Shown: positions 35,852 to 44,944, counted from the first letter of the stretch. The stretch: DNA of 64,000 nucleotides from Bacteroidales bacterium (GCA_016931855.1 JAFGDZ010000068.1:186001-250000); one strand, 5' to 3'. Translations and numbers: made by a program. Notes: generated from the sequence alone by a model not told the origin.

Positions 35852-37267
35852 ATGAAGAATCTACTTCGCAAAGCCATAATAGCTACAGTGCTACTAGTGC
35901 CCTTCTTAGCAAAAGGGCAACTAGTTACCTTAAAGGGAAAAGAGAATAGCCACGCTGGGCAAGAACTTGTGTTTTACAAGCACAGCGACCTGATAACCCT
36001 TACCGAGGAGGAAGTTGGACGCTGCAAGGTTAGCAAAAAGGGAGATTTTTCGTGCAAAATAAAAATCACTGAGACAACCTTTATATACGCCACGCTTGGT
36101 GTGTACAAAGCCTACATGTTTGCCGAACCAGGCAAAGCATACGAGCTGATACTCCCCCAACGCGAAGACAAAACCGAGGCTCAGCGCCTAAACCCCTACT
36201 TTAGGGAAACCGATCTTCACATTGGCATTGCAAACATCAGTGAAGCCGATATTAACTTCGCCACTAGTCAGTTTGACGCACTCTTTAACCAGAGCTTTGA
36301 TGAGATTGTAGAGAAAACCTACAAGGGGGAGCTCACCCTGAGTATCGACTCAATTATTAATACCATTGAGAACCTTTTTACCAGCAACACAAACAGCTAC
36401 TTTCACAGCTACAGAAACTACCGCTACGGGTTACTTAAGCAGCTTACGCTGTACCAAAAAGCCAAAAGTATCTCCAACGAGTACTTCCTAAACCAGCCCA
36501 TACAGTATAACAATACCGCATACATGGAGCTGTTTAACCTAGTTTACGACAAGTACTTTATTCACTTTGGCCGAACGCTGGCAGGAAAAGCTATTTTCGA
36601 TAACATCTCGCAGCAACGCAGCTACAGCGCGTTAAAGCAAACGCTGGCCACCGATAGCATATTAGCTAACGACACGCTAAAGGAGCTAGTAATACTAAAA
36701 AGCCTTTACGGGGAGTTTTTCGACGATGAGTTCTCTCGCTCGGCTCTGCTAGCCATTCTTGACTCGCTATACTTTAGCACAACAATACCAGAGCACCTAG
36801 TAATTGCCGAGAACATTAGAACAAGAGTAACAAAAATGCTTCCGGGCTTTGTACCCACACAGTTCGAGCTAAAGGATCAGAACGGGAAACCCAAATCGCT
36901 TAACAGCTTTAAGGACAAGTACGTTTACCTTAACTTTTGCTCAACCACAAGCTATACCTGTTTGCAAGACTTTGTTCTACTCAAGAAGTTCTACGACAAG
37001 CATAAAAAGTTTATTGAGGTAGTTACCATTTGCATTGATAACAACGAGAACGACATGCAGGTACTACTCAAAAACACAGGTTACGACTGGACCTTTTTAT
37101 ACTACGGCAACAAGCCAGAGCTGGTAAAGGATTACGATGTTAGAGCCTACCCAACCTACTTCCTTATTGGTCCCGACAAAAAGCTAATTTGGTCGCCAGC
37201 CCCATCGCCCCGCGAAGATGTAGAGGTGAGACTATTTAACCTACTAAGGGCAAAAGGCGAAATTTAA
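35852..37267 (+). CDS. Exported thioredoxin-fold (TlpA-like) protein lacking CxxC
   Basis: A 471-residue protein. Residues 1-22 are a signal peptide with cleavage before Gln23. Residues about 25-330 are unrecognised, largely helical and acidic. A TlpA/AhpC-like thioredoxin fold follows from about 335 (FELKDQNGKPKSLNSFKDKYVYLNF) with cis-Pro in VRAYPTYFLIG. At the active-site position the sequence is CSTTSYTC, two Cys separated by six residues, so the redox CxxC is lost. Bacteroidota have many such periplasmic proteins of unknown role. The stop codon overlaps the end of the convergent NUDIX gene by four bases. Confidence 0.82.
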   Translation: MKNLLRKAIIATVLLVPFLAKGQLVTLKGKENSHAGQELVFYKHSDLITLTEEEVGRCKVSKKGDFSCKIKITETTFIYATLGVYKAYMFAEPGKAYELILPQREDKTEAQRLNPYFRETDLHIGIANISEADINFATSQFDALFNQSFDEIVEKTYKGELTLSIDSIINTIENLFTSNTNSYFHSYRNYRYGLLKQLTLYQKAKSISNEYFLNQPIQYNNTAYMELFNLVYDKYFIHFGRTLAGKAIFDNISQQRSYSALKQTLATDSILANDTLKELVILKSLYGEFFDDEFSRSALLAILDSLYFSTTIPEHLVIAENIRTRVTKMLPGFVPTQFELKDQNGKPKSLNSFKDKYVYLNFCSTTSYTCLQDFVLLKKFYDKHKKFIEVVTICIDNNENDMQVLLKNTGYDWTFLYYGNKPELVKDYDVRAYPTYFLIGPDKKLIWSPAPSPREDVEVRLFNLLRAKGEI

Positions 37268-37887
37268 ACAACTCCAGCAGCCCTAAACACATCAACAACA
37301 GAGCCAAAGGAATCGCTCATAAGGGCAGGAATCTCCTGTGCAGGCAACCATAATGCCTGCGTTATATCCTCCTCGGCTTGAGGCACAAGCGGCATATCAC
37401 CATCGTACTGCATACAATACCAAACCGTACGTTTTAGGTACATAACACCATTTATAAAATAAGTATGGTATGTATCTACTAAATGGTGCGTTATTGTAAG
37501 GTTGTCCACCCCACACTCCTCCGTAACCTCACGAATTGCGGCCATATCAACAGGCTCATTCTCCTCTACCTTACCCTTGGGCAAGTCCCAATGGCCACGC
37601 CTACGAATAATAAGGTAGTCCCCCTTTGCATTTTGCACCAACCCTCCAGCCGCATCAACCAAGGTAAAGAACGATTTAAAATCGTTAAAACAGGCCTCAA
37701 CATCTAATGCAATAAGAAAAACGTTAAAAAGCTGCGAAGAGCTTTTAAAAAATTGAAGTACCTTTGGAACCGTATTCCTACTCTCGTAGGAGATTAAGAT
37801 ATCGTTATGTACAGAGTAATTCATGCTAAGCTGGTCTGTTATAACGAGTAGCCTATTGTTAAAATAAATTGAATGCGATATAGCCAT
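37264..37887 (-). CDS. NUDIX hydrolase
   Basis: A 207-residue protein. The first 75 or so residues are not recognised; the C-terminal NUDIX domain has a complete box, GX5EX7REVTEECGV (GKVEENE, then REVTEECGV), preceded by RRRGHWDLPKGK. NUDIX enzymes cleave nucleoside diphosphates linked to another group; the substrate is unknown. The start ATG at 37887 overlaps the pyrE start codon on the other strand (CATG). A later in-frame ATG at 37824 is possible but would cut a well-formed N-terminus. Confidence 0.9.
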   Translation of the reverse strand: MAISHSIYFNNRLLVITDQLSMNYSVHNDILISYESRNTVPKVLQFFKSSSQLFNVFLIALDVEACFNDFKSFFTLVDAAGGLVQNAKGDYLIIRRRGHWDLPKGKVEENEPVDMAAIREVTEECGVDNLTITHHLVDTYHTYFINGVMYLKRTVWYCMQYDGDMPLVPQAEEDITQALWLPAQEIPALMSDSFGSVVDVFRAAGVV

Positions 37888-38521
37888 GACTAGGAATGAT
37901 GTTGTAAAAAATCTACTCCAAATTAATGCAATTAAATTAAATCCATCAAACCCTTTTACATGGGCATCGGGATGGAAGTCGCCTATTTACTGCGATAACA
38001 GGAAAACCCTGTCGTACCCAGCAGTGCGCAACCTAATTTGCGATAAATTTGCAGAGCTAATCAGGGCTAAGTACCCAAACGCCGAGGTTATTGCTGGCGT
38101 TGCCACTGGCGCAATAGCCCACGGGATGCTAGTTGCCGATAGGCTAAACCTTCCATTTGTTTACATCCGCGCTGCGGCAAAAAAGCATGGACTGGAGAAT
38201 CTTGTTGAGGGCGATATTAAGAGCGGCCAAAAAGTGGTTGTTATTGAAGACTTAGTGTCAACAGGAATGAGCAGCCTTGCAGCGGTTGAGGCGCTTCGCA
38301 AAATAGACTGCCAGGTACTAGGAATGGCTGCCATTTTTACCTACGGATTTAGCAAAGCCGCCGAGAGTTTTACTCAGGCTAACGTTACCCTTGACACCCT
38401 TGCCAACTACAACGAGCTAGTTGAGTATGGCGTAGAACAAGGCTTTGTTAAGAGCGAGCACCTTGAAACCCTTAAGCAATGGCGTAACGCCCCTGAGAGT
38501 TGGGGTGGAAGCAACAGCTAA
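37886..38521 (+). CDS. pyrE: Orotate phosphoribosyltransferase
   Basis: A 211-residue enzyme joining orotate and PRPP to make OMP in pyrimidine synthesis. The N-terminal FTWASGWKSPIYCDNRK and the PRPP-binding motif VVVIEDLVSTGMSSL are characteristic. The start ATG 37886 gives the normal family N-terminus and shares two bases with the divergent NUDIX start codon. Its promoter must therefore lie inside the NUDIX coding sequence, or the mRNA is leaderless. The SRPBCC gene follows after 60 bases and probably shares the transcript. Confidence 0.97.
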   Translation: MTRNDVVKNLLQINAIKLNPSNPFTWASGWKSPIYCDNRKTLSYPAVRNLICDKFAELIRAKYPNAEVIAGVATGAIAHGMLVADRLNLPFVYIRAAAKKHGLENLVEGDIKSGQKVVVIEDLVSTGMSSLAAVEALRKIDCQVLGMAAIFTYGFSKAAESFTQANVTLDTLANYNELVEYGVEQGFVKSEHLETLKQWRNAPESWGGSNS

Positions 38522-38581
38522 TTGGGAATAGAAAAAAGGGGATATGCTTACACCAAGCACAATTTACTATAACAATTACCA

Positions 38582-38989
38582 ATGACTACGTTTGAAAGCA
38601 AAGTTGTTACCATAAGCAGAACCGATGAGGATATATACAAGGTTCTGTCAAACTTCCAAAATTTTAGCCCATTTATCCCTGCCGACAAAATTGAGGACTG
38701 GGAGGCCACAGAGGATACCTGCAGCTTCTCCGTTAAGGGCATTGGGAAAACAGGGTTAAAAATGATTGACCGTGAGCCATTCAAAACCATTAAGGTTGGT
38801 GGTGCCGATGGTGCGCCACTTGACTTTAACCTTTGGATTCAGCTTAAACAGGTTGCCCCTTACGATACCCGCATGAAAATCACCGTTAAGGCAGAGCTTA
38901 ACATGATGATGAAAATGCTCCTAAAGGATAAGCTGCAAAAAGGAATTGATTCCATGGCCGACCAAATTGCAATGGCATTTAATAGGTAG
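38582..38989 (+). CDS. SRPBCC-fold (START-like) protein
   Basis: A 135-residue soluble protein with the alternating strands and long C-terminal helix of the SRPBCC/polyketide-cyclase fold: TISRTDEDIYKVLSNFQNF at the start, a central LKMIDREPFKTIKV, and the terminal helix LLKDKLQKGIDSMADQIA. The fold binds hydrophobic ligands. It is conserved next to pyrE in related genomes as far as I recall, with no known function. It ends at a very strong terminator. Confidence 0.78.
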   Translation: MTTFESKVVTISRTDEDIYKVLSNFQNFSPFIPADKIEDWEATEDTCSFSVKGIGKTGLKMIDREPFKTIKVGGADGAPLDFNLWIQLKQVAPYDTRMKITVKAELNMMMKMLLKDKLQKGIDSMADQIAMAFNR

Positions 38990-39003
38990 TGCCACACAAG
39001 AAT

Positions 39004-39055
39004 AGCGGGGATACACCTTTTGAGTATCAAAAGGTGTATCCCCGCTGCATTTTTA
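39004..39055 (+). terminator. Terminator of pyrE-SRPBCC, perfect 20-bp stem
   Basis: Bases 39004-39023 and 39027-39046 form a perfect 20-bp inverted repeat around a 3-base loop (left arm starts AGCGGGGATACACC), followed by GCATTTTTAAA. Confidence 0.9.
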
Positions 39056-39072
39056 AACAGATGCCACTACCC

Positions 39073-39807
39073 CTATATCACAAAGGACACCTCCTTAAAC
39101 AGATACTCACGGATTGAGCCGTCGGCCAGCTCAAGAACCAGCTCACCCGAGGGTTTTACCAATTTTATGCGCGCCTCAAAAACACCCGTGGTATCGCAAT
39201 ACCTAAACCAATCCGACTTACGGTAAAGGCTTTCCATGTAACTGGCAACTAGAGCGGTTGTATTGCCACGCTTAAGCGTATCGTACCTAACGGCTAATAG
39301 ATTAAGCAGCGTATCAAGCTCAGCGGGTAGCTCATACCCCCTACTGGTAAGCAATTTGAGTGAGGCAGGATTTGGCAAATCGGCCGAAAAGCGGGACTGA
39401 TTCACATTAACTCCAATCCCCACAACCGAAAAGCCAAAGGAGGAGCCGCTAATGCTATTCTCAATCAGTATTCCACCCAGTTTGCTATTACCAACATAAA
39501 TATCGTTTGGCCACTTAATAGTAGCGGGCACCCCATGCGACTTAAGCCAGTCGCACACCCCAAGCGCCACTGCCATAGAGAGCAAAAACTGATTATGAAC
39601 GGGCAAAAACTCAGGTCGCAGCACAAGGCTAAAAGTAAGGTTATCGCCAGGCTCACTCTCCCAGTAGTTCCCCCGTTGTCCCCGCCCCTCGGTTTGCGAA
39701 ACAGCGGCAAAAACAGCTCCCTCAGCAGCGCCCCTTGCTCCTTGCGCAAAAGCAAGGTCGTTTGTTGACCCCACAGACTCCAACCACTCAACCTTAAAAT
39801 TTAGCAT
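39073..39807 (-). CDS. birA: Biotin--[acetyl-CoA-carboxylase] ligase, catalytic domain only
   Basis: A 244-residue enzyme that activates biotin as biotinyl-AMP and attaches it to biotin carboxyl carrier proteins. Motifs visible: GSTNDLA, the biotinyl-AMP loop GRGQRGNYWES, IKWPNDIYVGNSKLGGIL and VVGIGVNVN, plus the short C-terminal SH3-like domain. The N-terminal helix-turn-helix of E. coli BirA is absent, so it should not repress biotin genes itself. It is divergent from rsfS. A 33-bp palindrome lies two bases upstream of the start codon. Confidence 0.95.
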   Translation of the reverse strand: MLNFKVEWLESVGSTNDLAFAQGARGAAEGAVFAAVSQTEGRGQRGNYWESEPGDNLTFSLVLRPEFLPVHNQFLLSMAVALGVCDWLKSHGVPATIKWPNDIYVGNSKLGGILIENSISGSSFGFSVVGIGVNVNQSRFSADLPNPASLKLLTSRGYELPAELDTLLNLLAVRYDTLKRGNTTALVASYMESLYRKSDWFRYCDTTGVFEARIKLVKPSGELVLELADGSIREYLFKEVSFVI

Positions 39808-39808
39808 C

Positions 39809-39841
39809 AGAATTTATATTTTGTACAAAAATACAAATTCT
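39809..39841. promoter_or_regulatory. 33-bp near-palindrome at the birA start
   Basis: Outer arms AGAATTT (39809-39815) and AAATTCT (39835-39841) flank the perfect dyad TTTTGTACAAAA (39819-39830); both are centred at about 39825. On the minus strand TATTTTTG (39833 to 39826), a TAnnTTTG match, lies inside it, so a bound protein would block a birA promoter. Confidence 0.5.
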
Positions 39842-40018
39842 GCATTGCAGGCACGCTCTGTTAAAGAATAATAAAATGGAATTTACACATTGCACCCATG
39901 CAATCTTCTAGCGTAATTGCACTTGTAGCAAACACACAAAACCCGCTGCAAATAAACGCAGCAAACAAGGAATAAGGGCAAAGGTAAAACAATACACTAA
40001 ACACCTAAATAAGCCGCA

Positions 40019-40046
40019 TTGCTTAGACAAATTTTAGTTATCTTTG
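40019..40046 (+). promoter_or_regulatory. Promoter of the rsfS-ftsH-cdsA-psd cluster
   Basis: TTG at 40019-40021, 17 bases, TATCTTTG at 40039-40046. The spacing is slightly short of the usual 19-20. The start codon of rsfS is 23 bases downstream. Confidence 0.55.
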
Positions 40047-40068
40047 TAAATTAAATCTAAATTGATTA

Positions 40069-40449
40069 ATGATTAAGAAGCAGCAAAAAACAAGCGTTGA
40101 GCAATTGCTAGAGAGTATTGTTAATGCCATACAGGACAAGAAAGGGAGTAACATTGTTTCTATAGAGATTGGGAAATTGCCTAATGCAGTTTGTGAGTAC
40201 TTTGTAATATGCCACGCCAACTCTACAACACAGGTTGGTGCCATTGCCGACAATATTGAGGACGAGCTAATAGAGAAGCACCACGAGAAAATTTGGCAAA
40301 AGGCGGGTCAGGACAACGCCATTTGGATAATCCTAGACTATGTAGATATAGTAGTTCACGTATTCCAGAAGGAATGGCGTGATTTCTACAGACTAGAAGA
40401 ACTTTGGGCCGATGCTCAAATCAAAAAATATGAAGATGTGAACGCGTAG
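40069..40449 (+). CDS. rsfS: Ribosomal silencing factor RsfS
   Basis: A 126-residue protein of the RsfS/Iojap family, which binds L14 on the 50S subunit and blocks subunit joining when nutrients are short. Typical stretches are EQLLESIVNAIQDKKGSNIVSIEIG, YFVICHANSTTQVGAIADNIE and WIILDYVDIVVHVFQKEWRDFYRLEELWADA. It is the first gene of a cluster with ftsH, DUF2007, cdsA and psd, an order conserved in Bacteroidota. Confidence 0.96.
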   Translation: MIKKQQKTSVEQLLESIVNAIQDKKGSNIVSIEIGKLPNAVCEYFVICHANSTTQVGAIADNIEDELIEKHHEKIWQKAGQDNAIWIILDYVDIVVHVFQKEWRDFYRLEELWADAQIKKYEDVNA

Positions 40450-40523
40450 GAAGCCCCCATTTGACTTAAATTCGAACAAATGGCATCTCCTAGCGTTTTT
40501 GAGAATACAAAAATGTGATACAC

Positions 40524-42539
40524 ATGACACCAAAAGACGCAAAGCACGATAAGAACATCAACAAAAACAGCAAGCCCGAGGGTGGAAGCAAATTCACACC
40601 CCCTAAGTTTAATGTTTACTGGGTTTACATTATCATTATTGCTGCCATAATTATTCTAAACTTCTTTTACAGCAGCAAAAACGCCTTAGAAACTAACTGG
40701 CACGAGGTTAAAAACCAGATGCTAGTTAAGGACGACGTATCAAAACTTGTTGTAATACGCAACCTAGGTAAAGTAGAGGTATTTATTAAAGACACAAGCC
40801 TAGATAATTACACCGATAGACTTGGTACAGGTATGCGCGCCGTTCCTAAAACAGGGCCACACTTCTACTTCACCATTGGCTCAATAGAAACCTTTGAGCG
40901 CCAGCTAGAGGAAGCCCAAGCAGAAAAAACCGAAACGGAGAAAATTTACCCTCAGTACGAGGAGCGCCAAAACTACATTTCCGATATAATCTATTGGATT
41001 CTACCTCTTGCCATACTTATAGGATTCTGGGTATTTATTTACCGCAGAATGAGCAAAGGAGCAGGAGGCCCAGGAGGCGGTAATATATTTAGCGTTGGCA
41101 AATCCAAAGCACAGCTATTCGACAAGGAATCAAACGTAAAAATTGATTTCACCGATGTTGCAGGACTTGAGGAGGCCAAGGTTGAGATTATGGAGATAGT
41201 GGAGTTTCTAAAGAACCCTAAAAAGTTCACCGATCTTGGAGGAAAAATCCCCAAAGGAGCACTCCTTGTAGGCCCTCCAGGTACAGGTAAAACCTTACTT
41301 GCCAAAGCCGTTGCTGGTGAGGCAAACGTACCGTTCTTTAGCATGTCGGGCTCCGACTTTGTTGAGATGTTTGTGGGCGTTGGCGCATCGCGCGTTCGCG
41401 ACCTATTTAAGCAAGCCAAGGAGAAGGCTCCATGTATTGTGTTTATTGATGAGATTGATGCCATTGGTCGTGCCCGCGGGAAAAACGCAGGCTTCTCGTC
41501 TAACGACGAGAGGGAGAACACCCTTAACCAGCTCCTTACCGAAATGGACGGGTTTGGATCAAACCAAGGCGTAATAATACTTGCCGCCACTAACCGTGCC
41601 GACATTCTTGACCGCGCGCTGCTTCGTGCAGGCCGCTTTGATAGGCTAATCCACGTTGAGCTACCCGACTATAAAGAGCGTCTTGACATATTCAAGGTAC
41701 ACCTTAAGCCAATAAAGCTTGAAAAAGATTTCGACACATCGTTCCTAGCAAAGCAAAGCCCTGGATTCTCTGGTGCCGACATTGCCAACGTATGTAACGA
41801 AGCTGCACTTATTGCTGCACGGAAGAACAAGCACTCAGTAGAAAAACAGGATTTTCTTGATGCTATTGATAGAATTGTTGGTGGCATGGAGAAAAAGAAC
41901 AAGATTATCTCTAAGGAGGAAAAACGTGTAATAGCATTCCACGAGGCAGGACACGCCACCGTTAGCTGGCTACTTGAACATGCCAACCCCCTACTAAAGG
42001 TTAGCATTATTCCCCGCGGACGCTCACTGGGCGCAGCGTGGTACTTACCCGAGGAGCGACAAATAACCACCACCGAGCAGATGTTTGACGAGATGTGCTC
42101 TGCACTTGGCGGAAGAGCATCGGAGGAGGTTGTGTTTAGCAAAATATCAACTGGTGCGCTAAACGACCTGGAGAAGGTTACCAAGCAGGCATATGCAATG
42201 GTTACCTACTTTGGAATGGGCAATGCGCTAAGGAACATAAGCTTTTACGACTCATCGGGACAATCGGAGTATGCATTCTCCAAACCCTATAGTGAAAAAA
42301 CCGCCGAAGCAATTGACGTAGAGGTTAAAGAGATTGTAGGCAAAGCCTACGAACGCTCAACCAAAATCCTTAACGAGAACATTGACGGACTAAACAAGCT
42401 TGCCGAGCTGCTGCTTGAGCGTGAGGTTATTTTTAGTGAGGATTTAGAAGGTATTTTTGGGCCACGTAAATCGCACAGCAGAGCCGAAGTGGTTACAAAA
42501 GGGTTTGAGGAGAACGGAAACGAAACAACACCCGCATAA
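40524..42539 (+). CDS. ftsH: ATP-dependent zinc metalloprotease FtsH
   Basis: A 671-residue inner-membrane protease that degrades membrane and short-lived cytosolic proteins. It has two transmembrane helices (about 27-47 and 155-175) with an extracytoplasmic domain between them. AAA+ follows with Walker A GPPGTGKT, Walker [13 protein letters not shown] and the second region of homology ([20 protein letters not shown]). The zinc-protease motif is [14 protein letters not shown] 40524 is preferred over GTG 40515. The C-terminus is about 20 residues longer than in E. coli. It is followed by DUF2007 after 26 bases. Confidence 0.97.
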   Translation: MTPKDAKHDKNINKNSKPEGGSKFTPPKFNVYWVYIIIIAAIIILNFFYSSKNALETNWHEVKNQMLVKDDVSKLVVIRNLGKVEVFIKDTSLDNYTDRLGTGMRAVPKTGPHFYFTIGSIETFERQLEEAQAEKTETEKIYPQYEERQNYISDIIYWILPLAILIGFWVFIYRRMSKGAGGPGGGNIFSVGKSKAQLFDKESNVKIDFTDVAGLEEAKVEIMEIVEFLKNPKKFTDLGGKIPKGALLVGPPGTGKTLLAKAVAGEANVPFFSMSGSDFVEMFVGVGASRVRDLFKQAKEKAPCIVFIDEIDAIGRARGKNAGFSSNDERENTLNQLLTEMDGFGSNQGVIILAATNRADILDRALLRAGRFDRLIHVELPDYKERLDIFKVHLKPIKLEKDFDTSFLAKQSPGFSGADIANVCNEAALIAARKNKHSVEKQDFLDAIDRIVGGMEKKNKIISKEEKRVIAFHEAGHATVSWLLEHANPLLKVSIIPRGRSLGAAWYLPEERQITTTEQMFDEMCSALGGRASEEVVFSKISTGALNDLEKVTKQAYAMVTYFGMGNALRNISFYDSSGQSEYAFSKPYSEKTAEAIDVEVKEIVGKAYERSTKILNENIDGLNKLAELLLEREVIFSEDLEGIFGPRKSHSRAEVVTKGFEENGNETTPA

Positions 42540-42565
42540 CCTAATCCTTTAAAACACGTAAACCG

Positions 42566-42775
42566 ATGACTGACGCAAATTGGAAGTGCATTTACACAAC
42601 CGACAAGCCATATCAAGCGGAAATTATTAAGCAGATGCTTGAAGAGAATGGCATTGAGGCGGTTGTTATGAACAAACAGGACTCTTCATACCAAACTTTT
42701 GGGGTAGCCGAAGTTTACACCACACAGGAGAATGAAGAGAAGGCAAAGGAACTGATTAACACATTCGAAATTTGA
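42566..42775 (+). CDS. DUF2007 small protein
   Basis: A 69-residue protein of the DUF2007 (putative signal-transducing) family: WKCIYTTDKPYQAEIIKQMLEENGIEAVVMNKQDSSY broken by a short loop, a ferredoxin-like beta-alpha-beta pattern resembling PII-like small domains. Function is unknown. Its TGA stop overlaps the TTG start of cdsA by three of four bases (TTGA), suggesting translational coupling. Position between ftsH and cdsA hints at a link to membrane homeostasis, which is inference. Confidence 0.85.
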   Translation: MTDANWKCIYTTDKPYQAEIIKQMLEENGIEAVVMNKQDSSYQTFGVAEVYTTQENEEKAKELINTFEI

Positions 42776-43599
42776 CAACTTTTGTAAAAAGAGCAATAAG
42801 CGGGGTGCTATTTGTTCTGGCCATAGTTGGAGGGGTTTACCTTGGTAAAATCCCTTTCTTCATAATATTTATGGGGCTAATGCTGGCATCGCTGTTTGAG
42901 TTCTACAACCTTGCACTAAAGGCAAAGATTAGGCCTCAAGTACTTCTAGGACTGCTCTTTAGCGCTGCTCTTTTTTTATCAACCTATTTCTATGCATCAG
43001 GACGATTGGAACCCATCACTTTTCTTGGGTTCCTTCCGCTTTTTGTAAGCATCTTTATTATTGAACTGTACAGGAACCACCAAAGGCCATTTCACAACAT
43101 CGCTTACACGCTACTTGGGATACTATACATTGGCCTACCGTTCTCGCTATTAAACTTAATGGTGCTAAACAGCTCATCGTTTAACGTATCGTACGACCCT
43201 AGCATTGCACTGGCATTCTTTGCGCTAACCTGGAGCAACGACACTGGAGCATACCTATTTGGCGTAAGCATAGGTAAGCACAAGATGTTCCCTAGAGTTT
43301 CGCCCAACAAATCGTGGGAAGGCTTTGCAGGAGGCATTGCAGTATCGGCATTAGCCGCTTGGGTTATAGCAATGTTTGTTCAGCAAATAAGCCTATCGCA
43401 CTGGTTAGTAATTGGCTTTATTACCGCTACCATGGGCGTTTTTGGCGATTTAGTGGAATCCATGTTTAAGCGCAGCCTAGGGGTAAAAGATTCGGGAAAA
43501 TTCCTACCGGGTCATGGCGGCTTACTTGATAGGTTTGATGCCATTCTACTATCAACCCCTGTGGTAGTAGCCTACTTAGAAGTTATGATGTTAATTTAA
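42772..43599 (+). CDS. cdsA: Phosphatidate cytidylyltransferase
   Basis: A 275-residue inner-membrane enzyme making CDP-diacylglycerol from CTP and phosphatidic acid. About eight transmembrane helices are predicted. The C-terminal family signature is present as FGDLVESMFKRSLGVKDSGK followed by PGHGGLLDRFDAI. No ATG precedes the first helix; TTG 42772 gives the expected N-terminus TTFVKRAISGVLF and overlaps the DUF2007 stop. Psd follows after 15 bases. CdsA, PssA (at 54 kb) and Psd together lead to phosphatidylethanolamine. Confidence 0.95.
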   Translation: MTTFVKRAISGVLFVLAIVGGVYLGKIPFFIIFMGLMLASLFEFYNLALKAKIRPQVLLGLLFSAALFLSTYFYASGRLEPITFLGFLPLFVSIFIIELYRNHQRPFHNIAYTLLGILYIGLPFSLLNLMVLNSSSFNVSYDPSIALAFFALTWSNDTGAYLFGVSIGKHKMFPRVSPNKSWEGFAGGIAVSALAAWVIAMFVQQISLSHWLVIGFITATMGVFGDLVESMFKRSLGVKDSGKFLPGHGGLLDRFDAILLSTPVVVAYLEVMMLI

Positions 43600-43614
43600 C
43601 CCCAAACCAAGACT

Positions 43615-44268
43615 ATGCTTATTCACAAAGAAGGGTACAAAATTTTTGGATTAACCCTTTTAATCCTTGCAGCAATTAACATTGCTGCGTTCCTTTTGGG
43701 AGGCAGTATTGCTCTTTACATTGTACTTGTACCGTCCCTGCTCTTTGCCATTTTTGTGGCGCGCTTTTTCAGGGTTCCTAAAAGAGCCCTGCTAAGTGAT
43801 CCTAACTTAGTTTATGCTCCTGCCGATGGAACAGTTTGCGCTATTGAGGAGGTTGAAGAAACGGAGTATTTAGGTACCCGTTGCATACAGGTCTCAATAT
43901 TCATGTCGGTGTGGAACGTGCACATTAACTGGTTCCCCATTAAAGGCAAGCCAATCTACTACAAGTACCATCCAGGCGCATTCCTAGTTGCTTGGCATCC
44001 AAAATCGTCAACGCTTAACGAAAGAACCTCGTTGGTCATGGAAACCGAAAAGGGCACAAAGATTATGATGCGCCAAATTGCAGGTGCTCTTGCCCGTAGA
44101 ATTGTAAACTATGCTGACAACCTTAAGCCTTTTGGGCAGAATCAGGAGGTTGGGTTTATTAAGTTTGGATCAAGGGTTGACCTATTCCTGCCGCTTAATG
44201 CTAAAATCAAGGTAAGCATGGATCAGAAAGCCACTGGAACCCAAACCGTTATTGCAGAGTTAGAATAA
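43615..44268 (+). CDS. psd: Phosphatidylserine decarboxylase proenzyme
   Basis: A 217-residue enzyme of the short (PSD-A-like) class that decarboxylates phosphatidylserine to phosphatidylethanolamine. It has two N-terminal hydrophobic helices. The self-cleavage site, which generates the pyruvoyl group from Ser, is the Gly-Ser in GFIKFGSRVDLFLP near residue 180. PADGTVCAIEEV and VWNVHINWFPIKG are further family stretches. It is the last gene of the cluster and ends at a bidirectional terminator. Confidence 0.95.
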   Translation: MLIHKEGYKIFGLTLLILAAINIAAFLLGGSIALYIVLVPSLLFAIFVARFFRVPKRALLSDPNLVYAPADGTVCAIEEVEETEYLGTRCIQVSIFMSVWNVHINWFPIKGKPIYYKYHPGAFLVAWHPKSSTLNERTSLVMETEKGTKIMMRQIAGALARRIVNYADNLKPFGQNQEVGFIKFGSRVDLFLPLNAKIKVSMDQKATGTQTVIAELE

Positions 44269-44291
44269 ATACAAGGAGATATACGCAACAC

Positions 44292-44326
44292 AAAAAAGCC
44301 TGTCGGGAATTACGACAGGCTTTTTT
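44292..44326. terminator. Bidirectional terminator after psd
   Basis: Perfect 14-bp inverted repeat AAAAAAGCCTGTCG / CGACAGGCTTTTTT with a 7-base loop, between psd and the convergent lipoprotein gene. Confidence 0.92.
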
Positions 44327-44354
44327 GCGTTATTGATGCAGCTTAGCAGCAAGG

Positions 44355-44870
44355 CTAGTCCACGTAGCCAGAAAACGAAATTCGTTTTACCTTTCCCTTA
44401 GCATCAAAAACAAACTTAAGGGTTCTAAGATCCGCTTCGGAGCTTATTTTTAGGGTATCGGTACTACTGGATCCCGTAGGTAGGTTGCTAAAAGCTTGCT
44501 GCACTTGTTCGCGGCTAGCCCCTACAGTTATGCCATTTCTAAGCTTAATGCGGTTATCAAGAATAACGCCCCCGAGCAGCATCTCGCGGTTAAAATGGGT
44601 TTTGTAAATCATAACCGACGATTTGCGAGAGTATAGCTTGTAAATGGTGTCGCTTTTCTCAGGGTTGTGTGCATTTTTCCTTAGTACACGTGTCTCCTTT
44701 AGCCCAGGAAAGTTCTCATGAAAATTCCTAACAGTCTCGGAAAAGCCGAATGGTTCATGAAGAAAATCCTCAATAGCAACAGGTTGTGCTGGTGTTTCTA
44801 CCACTTTATTTGACACATTGCACGCGGCAAGAGCAAGTATCAGGGCAAGGGGAAGTATTAATCGTTTCAT
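44355..44870 (-). CDS. Uncharacterised lipoprotein
   Basis: A 171-residue protein starting at ATG 44870; the in-frame ATG at 44900 would displace the signal peptide. Lipobox LAAC puts the lipidated Cys at residue 17. The mature part is a small alpha/beta domain: a charged helix, strands around SSVMIYKTHFNREMLLGGV, then GITVGASREQVQQAFSNL and a final strand pair KFVFDAKGKVKRISFSGYV. The GxxxxxVxxxF and FxFDxxGKVxxI pattern recalls SmpA/BamE-like lipoproteins, but the match is weak. Periplasm-facing; role unknown. Confidence 0.7.
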   Translation of the reverse strand: MKRLILPLALILALAACNVSNKVVETPAQPVAIEDFLHEPFGFSETVRNFHENFPGLKETRVLRKNAHNPEKSDTIYKLYSRKSSVMIYKTHFNREMLLGGVILDNRIKLRNGITVGASREQVQQAFSNLPTGSSSTDTLKISSEADLRTLKFVFDAKGKVKRISFSGYVD

Positions 44871-44944
44871 AGTAATCGCATTAAGGTGGTTAGTTAGCAT
44901 TTAAACAGTTAAGTAACGCAAAAGTGCGATACAGAAACAATAAA

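Noticed and set aside
44355-44870. Assignment of the lipoprotein as BamE
   Set aside because: Only a loose pattern match and no bam genes nearby; left as uncharacterised.
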